Source of the DNA: SCN-69-37 sp044507065
GTDB taxonomy: Bacteria > Acidobacteriota > Vicinamibacteria > Vicinamibacterales > SCN-69-37
DNA length: 64,000 nucleotides
Reading direction: 5' to 3'
Assembly (NCBI GenBank): GCA_044507065.1
Contig: JBIQJY010000010.1
Span: 12,796-76,795, forward strand
Within the stretch, counting starts at the first letter, position 1. Each line of letters opens with the position of its first letter. A program made the translations under genes and the position numbers. Positions 46,340 through 54,888 of this stretch are shown piece by piece. A model generated the notes under the pieces. That model ran no database searches, was not told where the DNA came from, and was given only the letters and a program-made list of their open reading frames with translations.

Positions 46340-46383
46340 AGTCTATCTACGACGACTGTCGTAGTCAACGACAATCGTCGTAG
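46340..46383 (-). promoter_or_regulatory. Promoter and double operator of the BlaI/M56 operon
   Basis: On the minus strand: -35 TTGACT (46368-46363), 17-bp spacer, -10 TAGACT (46345-46340), only 6 nt before the ATG, so the mRNA is predicted leaderless. Operator 1 CTACGACGACTGTCGTAG (46347-46364) fills the spacer; operator 2 CAACGACAATCGTCGTAG (46366-46383) covers and passes the -35 box. Both have 7-bp arms around 4 nt, one mismatch in the second. Their centres are 19 bp apart, about two helical turns. Confidence 0.85.
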
Positions 46384-46497
46384 GCGTCCCCGCCGCGCGC
46401 TGGCGCGGACCGCGCCCTGCCGGGCGCACGGGTGCGCCGGCGCCCCGAAGGTCATATAGTGGGACGGCTTCCCGACATCCCGAAACGGTGGTGCTAC

Positions 46498-46899
46498 ATG
46501 GAACGATTGGAAGAACTCAAGAAGAAGTACGCCAGCGCGCTCAGCGTCATTACCGCTGCGGGCGTGAGCCTGCAGAACATGCACGTTCAGGACAACAAGC
46601 TCTTCCTCAAGGGAAAGGCGCCATCCGAGCAGGCCAAGAACGAGGTCTGGACCGCCATCAAGAGCATCGACCCGACATACAGCGACCTGCACGCCGACAT
46701 CAGCATCGACCCGTCGCTGCCGTCGCCGCCGCGTGCCCAGTCCTACACCGTCAAGGCGGGTGATTCCCTGTCGAAGATCAGCAAGGAGTTCTACGGCGAC
46801 GCCAACAAGTACATGAAGATCTTCGAGGCGAACAAGGACCAGCTGTCGGACCCGGACAAGATCAAGGTCGGCCAGGTCCTCAAGGTGCCGCCGGCCTGA
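46498..46899 (+). CDS. BON-LysM protein (YgaU/LysM-type)
   Basis: 133 residues from ATG 46498. N-terminal BON-like domain (about 1-75: LEELKKKYASALSVITAAGVSLQNMHVQDNKLFLKGKAPSEQAKNEVWTAIKSID) and a C-terminal LysM domain (about 82-132: SYTVKAGDSLSKISKEFYGDANKYMKIFEANKDQLSDPDKIKVGQVLKVP). There is no signal peptide, as in E. coli YgaU (Kbp), a potassium-binding protein with the same BON-LysM order. LysM usually binds N-acetylglucosamine polymers, but in this family it contributes to ion sensing. A -10-like TATAGT (46455-46460) is upstream. Confidence 0.85.
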   Translation: MERLEELKKKYASALSVITAAGVSLQNMHVQDNKLFLKGKAPSEQAKNEVWTAIKSIDPTYSDLHADISIDPSLPSPPRAQSYTVKAGDSLSKISKEFYGDANKYMKIFEANKDQLSDPDKIKVGQVLKVPPA

Positions 46900-46959
46900 C
46901 GCAATCGGCGAGACGTCTTCGTGCGGCATTCGGGCCGCGCGAAGACGCCCGCTCCGGCC

Positions 46960-47934
46960 TCAGTCGACGACGACGATCGGGCGGGGTTCGAAGGTCTGGA
47001 CGGCGCTGCCGGGATCCCAGTCCGGATCCACGTTGCCCACCGGCCGGCTGTATGCAATCGCAGCGTGAAACCGTTCGAGCGCCGACGGGCGTCCGTAACA
47101 CCACTCCGCGCCGCTCCGCTTCGTCGACAGCACGTCGCCCGGTTCGTCGGTGTGGAAGAACCCCATCGCATGACCGAATTCATGGCGTACGGTGCCCTGC
47201 GACACCAGGCCGCCGTCGCAGTGGCAGCGCGGGTTGAGGTGGTGCAGTTCGATCCATCCGCCGGGGTAGCCCACCTGTGCGCTGCCGCAGATGGAGTCGA
47301 CCGACGGGTTTGCCCACCTGACCGTGATCCATTCCGGATCGCCAATGCGACTGGCCGTCCCGCGTACCATCTCCGCAATCCCGAAACGCCCGCCCGTCCA
47401 TGCCGCCGGATCGTCGAGCAGTGCTGCTTCGACCTGGCGCAGGTGCGCCTCGTCGACTGGCAGGCCCTGCTCGTCGATGGTCCGTAAATAGATGCGCGGT
47501 GCGCGCGTCCATCGCCGCAGCGGCAGCGCCGGCCTGTCGAGCGTGCCGCGGACGAGCCGGCGGTAGTAGTCGAGATTGAAGCCGTTGCCGTCGACGATCG
47601 CATCGACGGTCAACTGCGTCGGGACGCCGAGCGCCACGGGGACCGATCGCGGGATGATGCCCGGCGCGCTCAGCGACAGCCGCGAGCTGGCGCCGGCGGC
47701 GGAAAGGTCGAAGACAAAGGACCCGGAGGCCGGCGTCTCCACATGCTGGGATCCGAGGCCGACGGTGATGCCCCCGAGCGGCTCGCCGGTAACGGTCGCC
47801 ACGACCCGGCCGGTGAGGTATCCGCTGGCCGCGGGGGGTGGCGGTGCAGGCTGCGGCGACGGCGCCTGGGGCGCCTGCATCCGGTCACACCCGGCCAGCA
47901 CGAGCACGGCCATCAGCAGGCCAAGCGGGCGCAT
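46960..47934 (-). CDS. Lipoprotein metzincin-type zinc metalloprotease
   Basis: 324 residues from ATG 47932-47934; the longer frame is antisense to the DUF1080 gene. Signal peptide with lipobox LVLAGC at about 11-16, a Pro-rich spacer, a carboxypeptidase-regulatory-like beta-sandwich (about 38-110, GYLTGRVVATVTGEPLGGITVGL), then a peptidase domain with the zinc motif HEFGHAMGFFH (HExxHxxxxxH). That motif and the acidic residue environment resemble M10/M12-like metzincins. Four nearby Cys (CGSAQVG, CHCDGG, WCYG) may form disulfides. It is probably an envelope-anchored protease; substrates are unknown. Confidence 0.82.
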   Translation of the reverse strand: MRPLGLLMAVLVLAGCDRMQAPQAPSPQPAPPPPAASGYLTGRVVATVTGEPLGGITVGLGSQHVETPASGSFVFDLSAAGASSRLSLSAPGIIPRSVPVALGVPTQLTVDAIVDGNGFNLDYYRRLVRGTLDRPALPLRRWTRAPRIYLRTIDEQGLPVDEAHLRQVEAALLDDPAAWTGGRFGIAEMVRGTASRIGDPEWITVRWANPSVDSICGSAQVGYPGGWIELHHLNPRCHCDGGLVSQGTVRHEFGHAMGFFHTDEPGDVLSTKRSGAEWCYGRPSALERFHAAIAYSRPVGNVDPDWDPGSAVQTFEPRPIVVVD

Positions 47935-47971
47935 GCACCGAGCATAGCAGTGCCGCCCGGTCGGGCTGCTG

Positions 47972-48000
47972 TTGACCACTGCAGTGGCGCTCTGTAGGAT
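47972..48000 (+). promoter_or_regulatory. Promoter of the DUF1080 gene, leaderless arrangement
   Basis: TTGACC (47972-47977), 17-bp spacer, TAGGAT (47995-48000). The -10 box ends 7 nt before the ATG at 48008, so transcription should start at or next to the start codon. Confidence 0.75.
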
Positions 48001-48007
48001 GCGCCTC

Positions 48008-48661
48008 ATGCGCATACTCGTCGCACTTGCCGCCGTCACCCTGCTGGCTGTCCCGCCGGTCGCCGGCGTCGTGCAGACGCCGCCCACCGTCGAGGCGGGC
48101 TTCACCGCGCTCTTCAATGGCCGCGACTTCTCCGGCTGGCGCGTGGCCAACCCGGACGCGTTCCGGATCGAGGACGGCGCCATCGTTGCCAACGGCACGC
48201 CCGGCCACGCCTTCTACGACGGACCTGTCGGCAATCATGCCTTCCGGAATTTCGAGTTGAAGGTGGACGTGATGACGAAGCCCGGCGCCAACGGCGGCAT
48301 CTTCATCATGACGGAGTTCCAGGAGTCGGGCTGGCCGGCCAAGGGCTTCGAGGTGCAGGTCAACAACTCCTACACGCGCGATCCCATCCGGACCGGCAGC
48401 CTGTATCAGATCGTCAACGTCAACGAACCGCCGGCGCGCGACGACGAGTGGTTCACGCAGCACATCACCGTGCAGGGCGACATGGTGATGGTGCGGGTGA
48501 ACGATACGCCCACCGTCCACTGGATGCAGCCGGCCGGCTGGGACGGTGGCGGCCCGAACACGCCGGACCGCCGGATCCGCACCGGGACCATTGCCCTGCA
48601 GGCCCACGATCCCGGCAGCACGGTCCACTACCGCAACATCCGCATCCGCACGCTGCCCTGA
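48008..48661 (+). CDS. Secreted DUF1080 / 3-keto-disaccharide hydrolase-like protein
   Basis: 217 residues from ATG 48008 (an ATG at 47999 lies in the -10 box). Signal peptide ILVALAAVTLLAVPPVAG. The remainder is a concanavalin-like beta-sandwich: GFTALFNGRDFSGWRVANPDAFRIEDGAIVANG, FRNFELKVDVMTKPGANGGIFIMT, KGFEVQVNNSY, DEWFTQHITVQGDMVMVRVNDTPTVHW, RRIRTGTIALQAHDPGSTVHYRNIRIRTL. This is the PF06439 family, some of whose members cleave 3-keto-glycosides. A role in handling oxidised glycosides would fit the dehydrogenase and epimerase genes at 19-28 kb, though these are not adjacent. Confidence 0.88.
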   Translation: MRILVALAAVTLLAVPPVAGVVQTPPTVEAGFTALFNGRDFSGWRVANPDAFRIEDGAIVANGTPGHAFYDGPVGNHAFRNFELKVDVMTKPGANGGIFIMTEFQESGWPAKGFEVQVNNSYTRDPIRTGSLYQIVNVNEPPARDDEWFTQHITVQGDMVMVRVNDTPTVHWMQPAGWDGGGPNTPDRRIRTGTIALQAHDPGSTVHYRNIRIRTLP

Positions 48662-48689
48662 CCCGGGCGCGTGCGCGGTGACGTCCGCC

Positions 48690-49523
48690 TCAGGGCGCCG
48701 AGGCGTAGATCCGAACGCTGCCGCCGCTCGTGGCCGCCAGCAGGCGGCCACCGCCGCCGTTCATGGTGCCGACAAGCTTGCTGCGTCCGCTCGAGGCGAC
48801 CGCCAGCGGCAGGTCGGTGGCAGAAACGCTGCCGCCGCTGGTCGAGGCGTTGACGTGCAGGCGGGCGCCCCTGTCGACGCCCACCCGGATGCTGCCGCCT
48901 GATGTGTTCACCGCGACGTCGCGGGCCGAGGCTCCGACGTAATCGACGGTGATGCTGCCCCCGCTCGTGTCGGCATGGAGCACGCCCAGGGCCCGGCCGA
49001 CGCGGATCGATCCGCCCGACGTATCGAGCGCCAGGTCGCCGGTGCCGCCGTCGACCGTAATCGAGCCGCCCGAGGTATCGGCCGCGATGGCTCGTTCGCG
49101 CGCCCCGCGGACCGTGATGGATCCCCCGGATGTGTCGAGGTCGAGCCGGACGTCGGCCGGCACTTCGAGGACCGCGCTCGCCGACACCCCGCGATTCGAT
49201 CGCCATCGGCTGCGGTCCCGCTGGCGGAAGGCCAGCACGACCTGGTCGCCGCGCTGTTCGAGCGTGAGGTCGTAGCGGGCCAGCTCGGCATCGGCCTCGG
49301 CCTCCGTGTCGGCGTTGACGCGCTGGATGAGCGTGAGGCGTGCCGTGCGGCCCGGCACGGTGGCCACCGAAATGCTGCCGCCCGAAATGGCGACAACGAC
49401 AGCCGAGTCCGGACGGACCTCGAACGACCGCTCGACACGGCGCTCCAGAGGCCCGAGCGATGGGCCGATGACGGCGGTGATGGCGGCGAGGACGAAAGCG
49501 GCGGCGTCCGAAATGAGGCTCAT
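48690..49523 (-). CDS. DUF4097-type beta-solenoid protein with TSGGSI repeats
   Basis: 277 residues. A single N-terminal hydrophobic segment (ISDAAAFVLAAITAVIGPSLG) anchors or exports it. From about residue 125 it consists of five or six repeats of 20-22 residues built on DTSGGSIxVxG (LDTSGGSITVRG, ADTSGGSITVDG, LDTSGGSIRVGR, ADTSGGSITVDY, NTSGGSIRVGV), ending in ATSGGSVRIYAS. Such repeats form a parallel beta-helix as in DUF4097/DUF2807 proteins. Function is unknown; family members are often linked to membrane stress or anti-sigma systems. Confidence 0.82.
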   Translation of the reverse strand: MSLISDAAAFVLAAITAVIGPSLGPLERRVERSFEVRPDSAVVVAISGGSISVATVPGRTARLTLIQRVNADTEAEADAELARYDLTLEQRGDQVVLAFRQRDRSRWRSNRGVSASAVLEVPADVRLDLDTSGGSITVRGARERAIAADTSGGSITVDGGTGDLALDTSGGSIRVGRALGVLHADTSGGSITVDYVGASARDVAVNTSGGSIRVGVDRGARLHVNASTSGGSVSATDLPLAVASSGRSKLVGTMNGGGGRLLAATSGGSVRIYASAP

Positions 49524-49584
49524 GACCAGCTAGAACACGCCGGGAGCGCCGAAGTTGCAGCCGCCGCGATACTCTTGACGCCTC

Positions 49585-50274
49585 ATGACAGTTCGTCTGT
49601 CCCTCGGGATTGCCGCAGCCTGTCTGGTCGCGACGCTGGACACTCCGGCCGCCGCCCAGCACCCGCAGGCGATTGTCGACCGCGCGGAGGCCGATTTCGT
49701 CGACGGTCGGCTCGACGAGTCGGTGGCCGGGTTCGATCGGCTGGCCGCACTCGATCCGGCCGCGGCGCCGTGGATGTGGCAGCGCGGCATCGCGCTGTAC
49801 CTGCTCGGCCGGTTCGACGAGTGTACGGCCCAGTTCGTGGCCTATCGGGAGGTCAATCCCGCCGACGCGGAGAGTGCCGTGTGGCACTTCGCATGCGTGG
49901 CGCAGGTCCGCTCGGCCGACGACGCGCGTGCGGTGCTGGCCGTCGTCGGCCCCGATCGCCGGGCCATGCGCGCCGAGATTCTCGAGATGTTTCGTGGCAG
50001 GCTGGCGCCCGGCGCGGTGATTGGCCGCGCGGCGTTCCTGGCCGAGGAAGCGCTGCTCGTGGCCCGGTACTATGCCGGGCTGTACGCGGAGGCGACGGGC
50101 GACGACGAGGCGGCCGCCGTGCACCTGGCGTCGGCGGCTTCCGATCGGTTCGACGGAATGGGTGGATTCATGCACGACGTGGCCCGGGTGCACTGGGCAC
50201 GGGTTCAGCCGCGGGGTGGATCGCACCCGGCAGGAGTCGGCTCCGAGCGCGGGCCGGGAGGTTCGGATGAGTGA
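49585..50274 (+). CDS. Secreted TPR-like protein
   Basis: 229 residues with a signal peptide (LSLGIAAACLVATLDTPAAAQ) and TPR-like helices: AIVDRAEADFVDGRLDESVAGFDRLAALDPAAAPWMWQRGIALYLLGRFDECTAQFVAYREVNPADAE. The layout resembles NlpI-type or YrrB-type TPR proteins; a single Cys (HFACVAQ) is internal. The stop overlaps the start of the next gene (TIM-barrel epimerase) by 8 bp, so both are likely translated from one mRNA. Confidence 0.75.
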   Translation: MTVRLSLGIAAACLVATLDTPAAAQHPQAIVDRAEADFVDGRLDESVAGFDRLAALDPAAAPWMWQRGIALYLLGRFDECTAQFVAYREVNPADAESAVWHFACVAQVRSADDARAVLAVVGPDRRAMRAEILEMFRGRLAPGAVIGRAAFLAEEALLVARYYAGLYAEATGDDEAAAVHLASAASDRFDGMGGFMHDVARVHWARVQPRGGSHPAGVGSERGPGGSDE

Positions 50275-51136
50275 GAGAGAGACCGTGACGCGACGTACGT
50301 TCCTGGCCGCCGCCGGCGCATTGCCGCTCGCCATGTCCCCGGCGATGGCCGCCGCCCGGCAGCGCCCGGCCGTGCCTGTGGGCCTCGAGCTGTATTCGGT
50401 GCGGACCGAGCTGGCAAACGACCTGCTCGGCACCGTCGACACCGTGGCGAAGATGGGATACCAGGCGGTGGAGTTCTACTCGCCGTACCTGCAGTGGAGC
50501 AATCGGCTCGCGCGCGAAGTACGCCAGCGCATGGACGACCTGGGCATCGCGTGCCCGTCGACGCACAACCCGGCCGCCGCCCTCAGCGGCGATCCGCTGC
50601 AGCGGGCGATCGAACTGAACGAGATTCTCGGCAGCCGCCTCATCGCGATGGCCAGCCCGCCACCCAAGCTCGTCACCATCGACGCGTGGAAGGCGCTGGC
50701 CGATACCTGCACGGCAGCGTCCGAGACGCTCCGGCCGCTCGGCATGCGCGCGGGGTTCCACAACCACGCCGTCGAATGGCGCAGCGTGGAGGGGCAGCGG
50801 CCGATGGACATTCTCGCCGCCGGCACGCCGCGCGACTTTGTCCTGCAGCTCGACATCGGCACGTGCCTCGAGGCCGGCGTCGATCCGGTGGCGTGGATCA
50901 ACGCCAACCCCGGCCGCATCCGCAGCATGCACTGCAAGGACTGGGGCGCGGGCGAGGGACGTGGCTATGCGGTGGCGTTCGGCGAAGGCGATGCGCCGTG
51001 GTTGCGCATCTTCGAAGCCGCCGAAGCCACCGGCGGCATCGAGCAGTACCTGATCGAGCAGGAAGTCAGTCCTCCCGGAGGCCAGTTCGCCATGGCCCGG
51101 CGGTGCCTGGACAACTACCGGAAGCTGCGGGGCTGA
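50267..51136 (+). CDS. Tat-type secreted sugar phosphate isomerase/epimerase-like TIM barrel
   Basis: 289 residues from ATG 50267, five nt after GGGAGG. The N-terminus has TRRTFLAAAGALPLAMSPAMAAA, a twin-arginine signal. The barrel contains VPVGLELYSVRTELANDLLGTVDTVAKMGYQAVEFYSPY, GMRAGFHNHAVEW (His ligands), FVLQLDIGTCLEAGVDPVAWI, IRSMHCKDWGAGEGRGYAVAFGEGDAPW and YLIEQEV. The metal-binding Asp, His and Glu positions look intact. It belongs with the two other epimerase-like genes in the window (22398 and 27388), but this copy is separate and exported. Confidence 0.87.
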   Translation: MSERETVTRRTFLAAAGALPLAMSPAMAAARQRPAVPVGLELYSVRTELANDLLGTVDTVAKMGYQAVEFYSPYLQWSNRLAREVRQRMDDLGIACPSTHNPAAALSGDPLQRAIELNEILGSRLIAMASPPPKLVTIDAWKALADTCTAASETLRPLGMRAGFHNHAVEWRSVEGQRPMDILAAGTPRDFVLQLDIGTCLEAGVDPVAWINANPGRIRSMHCKDWGAGEGRGYAVAFGEGDAPWLRIFEAAEATGGIEQYLIEQEVSPPGGQFAMARRCLDNYRKLRG

Positions 51137-51200
51137 CCGTTCGGGTGCGTGCTACGATCCCGGAGCTTCCCCGGCCACGAGTTCTGGCAAGGAGTGGATC

Positions 51201-52004
51201 ATGCGAATCCGATCGCTGCTGTGTTCATCCGTCTTGGCCGTGTCGGCACTGCTGCCGGCTTCCGTGCTGGCCGCCGACGGCGTGCTGATCGTCCAGACCG
51301 TTTCGGACGGCGCCGCGACGACGGCGGCCTCGGGGCGCGTTCAGCTCGAAGCCAACCGCGTGCGAACCGAGTTCACCGACGACAACGGTCGTCGGCAGGT
51401 CGTCATCTATGACGGCACGAAGGACGTCGTGTGGATGATCGACGCGGCTGGTGGCAGCTATGTGGAGATCACCCGCGCCGATGCGCAGCAGGTCGGCGGC
51501 ATGATGCAGGGCGCCATGGCCATGATGGCCGAACAGATGGCCAAGATGCCGCCCGAGCAGCGCCGGATGATGGAACAGAAGATGGGCGCCATGATGGGCG
51601 GCTCGGCCGCCGTAGCGGCGCCCACCTTCACGCGCACCGGCACGGGCCGTGTGGGGCAGTGGGACTGCGATCGCTACGACGGTCATGCGGGCGGCCAGAA
51701 GGTGACCGAGATCTGCACCGTGGCGCCGGCGGCGCTCGGCCTGACGGCGGCGGATTTCGCCGTCCTCACGAAGCTGAGCGAGTTCGTCCGCAGCATGGCC
51801 CCGCAACTGGCCAACCAGATCGTCGGGCTCGGCACGGCCGAGCAGGGATTCAGCGGACTTCCCGTGCGGACGGCGTCGACCATTGACGGCCGGACCATCA
51901 CGTCGCAGGTGACCGAGGTCCGGCGCGCGACGTTCGAGGATTCGATCTTCCAGGTGCCGGCCGGCCTGAAGAAGCGTTCCCTGATGGGGGCGATGGGACA
52001 GTAG
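51201..52004 (+). CDS. Secreted DUF4412-like protein
   Basis: 267 residues from ATG 51201. Signal peptide LLCSSVLAVSALLPASVLA. A beta-rich domain follows (DGVLIVQTVSDGAATTAASGRVQLEANRVRTEFTDDNGRRQVVIYDGTKDVVWMIDAAGGSYVEITR), then a Met/Gln-rich helix (MMQGAMAMMAEQMAKMPPEQ), then a second beta region with the cysteines WDCDRYDGH and TEICTV. This organisation matches DUF4412 proteins, whose role is unknown. The Met-rich helix could bind metal, but this is speculation. Confidence 0.75.
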   Translation: MRIRSLLCSSVLAVSALLPASVLAADGVLIVQTVSDGAATTAASGRVQLEANRVRTEFTDDNGRRQVVIYDGTKDVVWMIDAAGGSYVEITRADAQQVGGMMQGAMAMMAEQMAKMPPEQRRMMEQKMGAMMGGSAAVAAPTFTRTGTGRVGQWDCDRYDGHAGGQKVTEICTVAPAALGLTAADFAVLTKLSEFVRSMAPQLANQIVGLGTAEQGFSGLPVRTASTIDGRTITSQVTEVRRATFEDSIFQVPAGLKKRSLMGAMGQ

Positions 52005-52009
52005 CCTGC

Positions 52010-53059
52010 ATGATTCTGCCGAAGACGAACAGGTTCACCGCCGAGCAGCTCGCCGAGGTCACGGCCATCGTCCAGGACTTCGGCTGCCGCGTGCAGCCGA
52101 TCGTGGGCGAACTCCGCACGATCTATGCGATTGTGGGCGACGAACGCGACGAGCTGATGATCAACCGGCTCGAGGGGCTCGAGTATGTCGATCGCATCGA
52201 TCGCATCCAGTCGCCATTCAAGCTGATGGACCGCCGATCCGACCTGGCCAGCGGGCACTTGCGTATTGGCGGCGTGACGCTCGGCGACGATCTGTTCGTG
52301 ATCGCCGGACAGTGCACGATCGATCCCAAACACCCCGAGTTCTTCCACGAAACGGCGCGCGGGGTGAAGGCGGCCGGGGCCCATGCGCTGCGCGGCGGTG
52401 TCTGGAAGCCGCGCTCCAATCCGTACAGTTTCCAGGGCGACACACGTTCGCTCGACATCCTGACGGAGGCGGGCCGGGCCGTCGGCCTCCCGGTCGTCAC
52501 GGAGGTCATGGAGCCCGAACACATCGCCCTCGCGCTCGAGGCGGGTGTGGACGTGCTGCAGATTGGCGCACGCAACGCGCTGAACTACTCGCTGCTGCGG
52601 CAGGTCGGGCGCGCGATTGCCGGTCGATCGACGGCGGTCCTGCTCAAGCGCGGCCTGCACATGGGGTCGATCACCGAGTTCATTTCCGCCGCCGAGTACA
52701 TCGTCAATTTCGGCAACCCGAACGTGATTCTGTGTCCGCGGGGCACCGCGCCGGCGCTCGATGGATATCGGAATCATCCGGACGAGAGCATCACGCCGCT
52801 GCTCAAGGAGAAGACGTGGGCGGCCGTGGTCGTCGACCCGTCGCACTCGGTCGGTAAGGCGTCGTACGTACCGGCGTGTGCGCTGGCGGCCGTGGCCTAT
52901 GGCGCCGACGGCCTGTGCATCGAGACGCACGTCAACCCGAATCAGGGCATCGGCGACGATCCCAAGCAGTCGCTCACACCGGCGGCCCTTGCCGAACTGA
53001 TTCAGCAGGCCCGCACCGTGTACGGCCTGACCCGCGGCGAACGGGCCGAAGCCCGCTAG
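52010..53059 (+). CDS. aroF: 3-deoxy-7-phosphoheptulonate (DAHP) synthase, type I-beta
   Basis: 349 residues. The first 70 residues form a ferredoxin-like regulatory domain (VTAIVQDFGCRVQPIVGELRTIYAIVGDERDELMINRLEGLEYVDRID), followed by the KDO8P-synthase-like TIM barrel: FVIAGQCTIDPKHPEF (GPC-type motif with Cys as metal ligand), GAHALRGGVWKPRSNPYSFQG, LPVVTEVMEPEHI, VDVLQIGARNALNYSLLRQVG, VLLKRGL, VVVDPSHSVGKASYVP. It condenses PEP and erythrose 4-phosphate, the first shikimate step. It starts 5 bp after the previous stop. A second DAHP synthase of another subfamily lies 3.3 kb away. Confidence 0.93.
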   Translation: MILPKTNRFTAEQLAEVTAIVQDFGCRVQPIVGELRTIYAIVGDERDELMINRLEGLEYVDRIDRIQSPFKLMDRRSDLASGHLRIGGVTLGDDLFVIAGQCTIDPKHPEFFHETARGVKAAGAHALRGGVWKPRSNPYSFQGDTRSLDILTEAGRAVGLPVVTEVMEPEHIALALEAGVDVLQIGARNALNYSLLRQVGRAIAGRSTAVLLKRGLHMGSITEFISAAEYIVNFGNPNVILCPRGTAPALDGYRNHPDESITPLLKEKTWAAVVVDPSHSVGKASYVPACALAAVAYGADGLCIETHVNPNQGIGDDPKQSLTPAALAELIQQARTVYGLTRGERAEAR

Positions 53060-53084
53060 ATCCGATACGCGGGTCGCCCGGCGG

Positions 53085-54830
53085 TCATTCGATCGGCGGG
53101 CGCACGAGCCGGTAGACCCGGCCGTCCCGCCCGTAGTACGCGGGGCGCAGCCAGTCGCTGCCCGCGTCGATGCGTGCCATGGCGGCGTCGCGCTCGTCGT
53201 CGGGATACAGGTCGGGATGTACGACGACGTGCGTCACACCCATGTCGGCCATGGCCTCGAGGCTCCGCTCATCCGGGAAGAACATCATCGCCAGCGAGAG
53301 TTCCGCGTAGCCGGGTGGCTCGGCGCCACTGTAGCCGTGGATGGTCTTCTGCCAATGGGCCGTCGAGTGCAGCATGAACCGCGCGTCGCGCCTCGCGCGC
53401 GTACCCGCCATGCTCGTCATCGGAAGCGGGATCTCCGCGACGACGAACGGGGTGGGCTGTGAAGCCAGCCAGCGATCGACCGCAGGCGGTTCGACCGAGT
53501 ACGGGACGGTCCCCATCGGCAGGGGCGCGAATTCCACGAGCAGCAGCAGGCCGATGGCCGCGGCCGCCTGCCGCTGCCTGGCGGGTGTCGCGTGGCGCAC
53601 GAGCCACTGGTAGCCGAAGCCGGACAGGACCGCGAGCGCCAGCATCTCGAGCAGGACGAACCGAGACGGGACGCGCAGGAAGTTGAAGACCGGCATCCAG
53701 TACGTCCAGCGCCACAGGCCGAGGGGCGGACCCAGCGTGAACCAGGCGGAGACGACGGCGATCGCGCCGTAGATGACGATGGGCTGATCGGGCCGGGCCG
53801 AAGAGGCGCGCGTGTGTATCGCGGGACCGCCTCGCGAGAGGATCGCCGCCGCCACGGCGACAAGCGCCAGCACAATCGGGAGGACCCCCGGGAACAGGTG
53901 CGCATCGGGCGGCACCGTGCGAATCCAGTCGGGCATGAGCGACAGCAGCCACTGGTGCACATGGGCGGGTGTCGACAGGTAACTCGACACGGAACTGCCG
54001 AAGTCGTCGAGTCCGCGCGCGAGTGAGGGCGCCTCGAGTCGTGCGGCGCGGTACGGGCCGATGATGAGCACGGACGGCAGCAACAGCAGCGCGCCGGGGA
54101 TGCCGAGGTCGCCGATCCGGCGTCTGATGTCGGGGCGTTCGCCACGTCCCAGCCGGTAGCCCAGGTAGAGGAGGACGGCCACAGTCAGGAACACCGCGCC
54201 GTGTCCACTCGTGAGCGCCTGCGCGGTGAAGAAGAAGACGGCCAGCCGCAGGTCGCGCGCCCGCCCGCCGGGACCGAAGTAGGTGTGCAGGTACGCGAGA
54301 CAGAACGGGAGCCACTGGATGGTGGTCAGGTGCGCCTGGGGCATGCGGAAGAACCGCGCGGGCGCAAATCCGAAGACGATGCCCGTGAGCAGTGCGGCCG
54401 GCACGCCGAGGCCCAGGCGTCGTCCGAGCAGGTAGGCGCCGAGCGCCGAGAGGAACACGGACGACAACTGCACCACGTTCATCGTGAGCAGGAGGTCGCC
54501 GGTCAGCCAGATGAGCGGCGCCGTCAGGATGGCGCTGCCGATCATGTTCTCGGAATAGGCCAGCGCATACTTGGCGGGATAGAAGATGTTGGCGTCGAAC
54601 AGCGCGAACGGCTGATGGAGGAATGCGTGCGCGTTCCAGCCGAGCGCCCACATCAGCAGGTCGATGTCAGGATCGCGGGCCAGCAGGTGCGTCGTCATCC
54701 TGGCCGGCAGCGGCCAGCTGAAAACCACCGTCAGCGCCAGGAAGAACAGTACGACGGCCAGTCCACGACGACGCCGTGCCGTGCTCGAAGACGCCCGGTC
54801 TTCCGGCGAAGTGCTCGACGAAGTCATCAT
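53085..54830 (-). CDS. Multi-spanning membrane protein, GT-C glycosyltransferase-like
   Basis: 581 residues from ATG 54828-54830; the longer frame runs antisense into the FAD oxidase gene. Ten or more membrane helices. The first periplasmic loop has ARMTTHLLARDPDIDLLMWALGWNAHAFLHQPFALFDANIFYPAKYALAYSENMIGS, with acidic residues placed as in GT-C enzymes that use polyprenyl-phosphate sugars. A helix block at about 85-400 and a C-terminal soluble part with VEIP-like PLPMTSMAGTRARRDARFMLHSTAHWQKTIHGYSG follow. It may modify a lipid or surface glycan. The catalytic residues cannot be assigned with certainty. Confidence 0.68.
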   Translation of the reverse strand: MMTSSSTSPEDRASSSTARRRRGLAVVLFFLALTVVFSWPLPARMTTHLLARDPDIDLLMWALGWNAHAFLHQPFALFDANIFYPAKYALAYSENMIGSAILTAPLIWLTGDLLLTMNVVQLSSVFLSALGAYLLGRRLGLGVPAALLTGIVFGFAPARFFRMPQAHLTTIQWLPFCLAYLHTYFGPGGRARDLRLAVFFFTAQALTSGHGAVFLTVAVLLYLGYRLGRGERPDIRRRIGDLGIPGALLLLPSVLIIGPYRAARLEAPSLARGLDDFGSSVSSYLSTPAHVHQWLLSLMPDWIRTVPPDAHLFPGVLPIVLALVAVAAAILSRGGPAIHTRASSARPDQPIVIYGAIAVVSAWFTLGPPLGLWRWTYWMPVFNFLRVPSRFVLLEMLALAVLSGFGYQWLVRHATPARQRQAAAAIGLLLLVEFAPLPMGTVPYSVEPPAVDRWLASQPTPFVVAEIPLPMTSMAGTRARRDARFMLHSTAHWQKTIHGYSGAEPPGYAELSLAMMFFPDERSLEAMADMGVTHVVVHPDLYPDDERDAAMARIDAGSDWLRPAYYGRDGRVYRLVRPPIE

Positions 54831-54888
54831 CAACGGGCATATTCTATGAGGTCGGGCAGGCGGCGTACAGCCGTCCGGGGGTGGGGGA

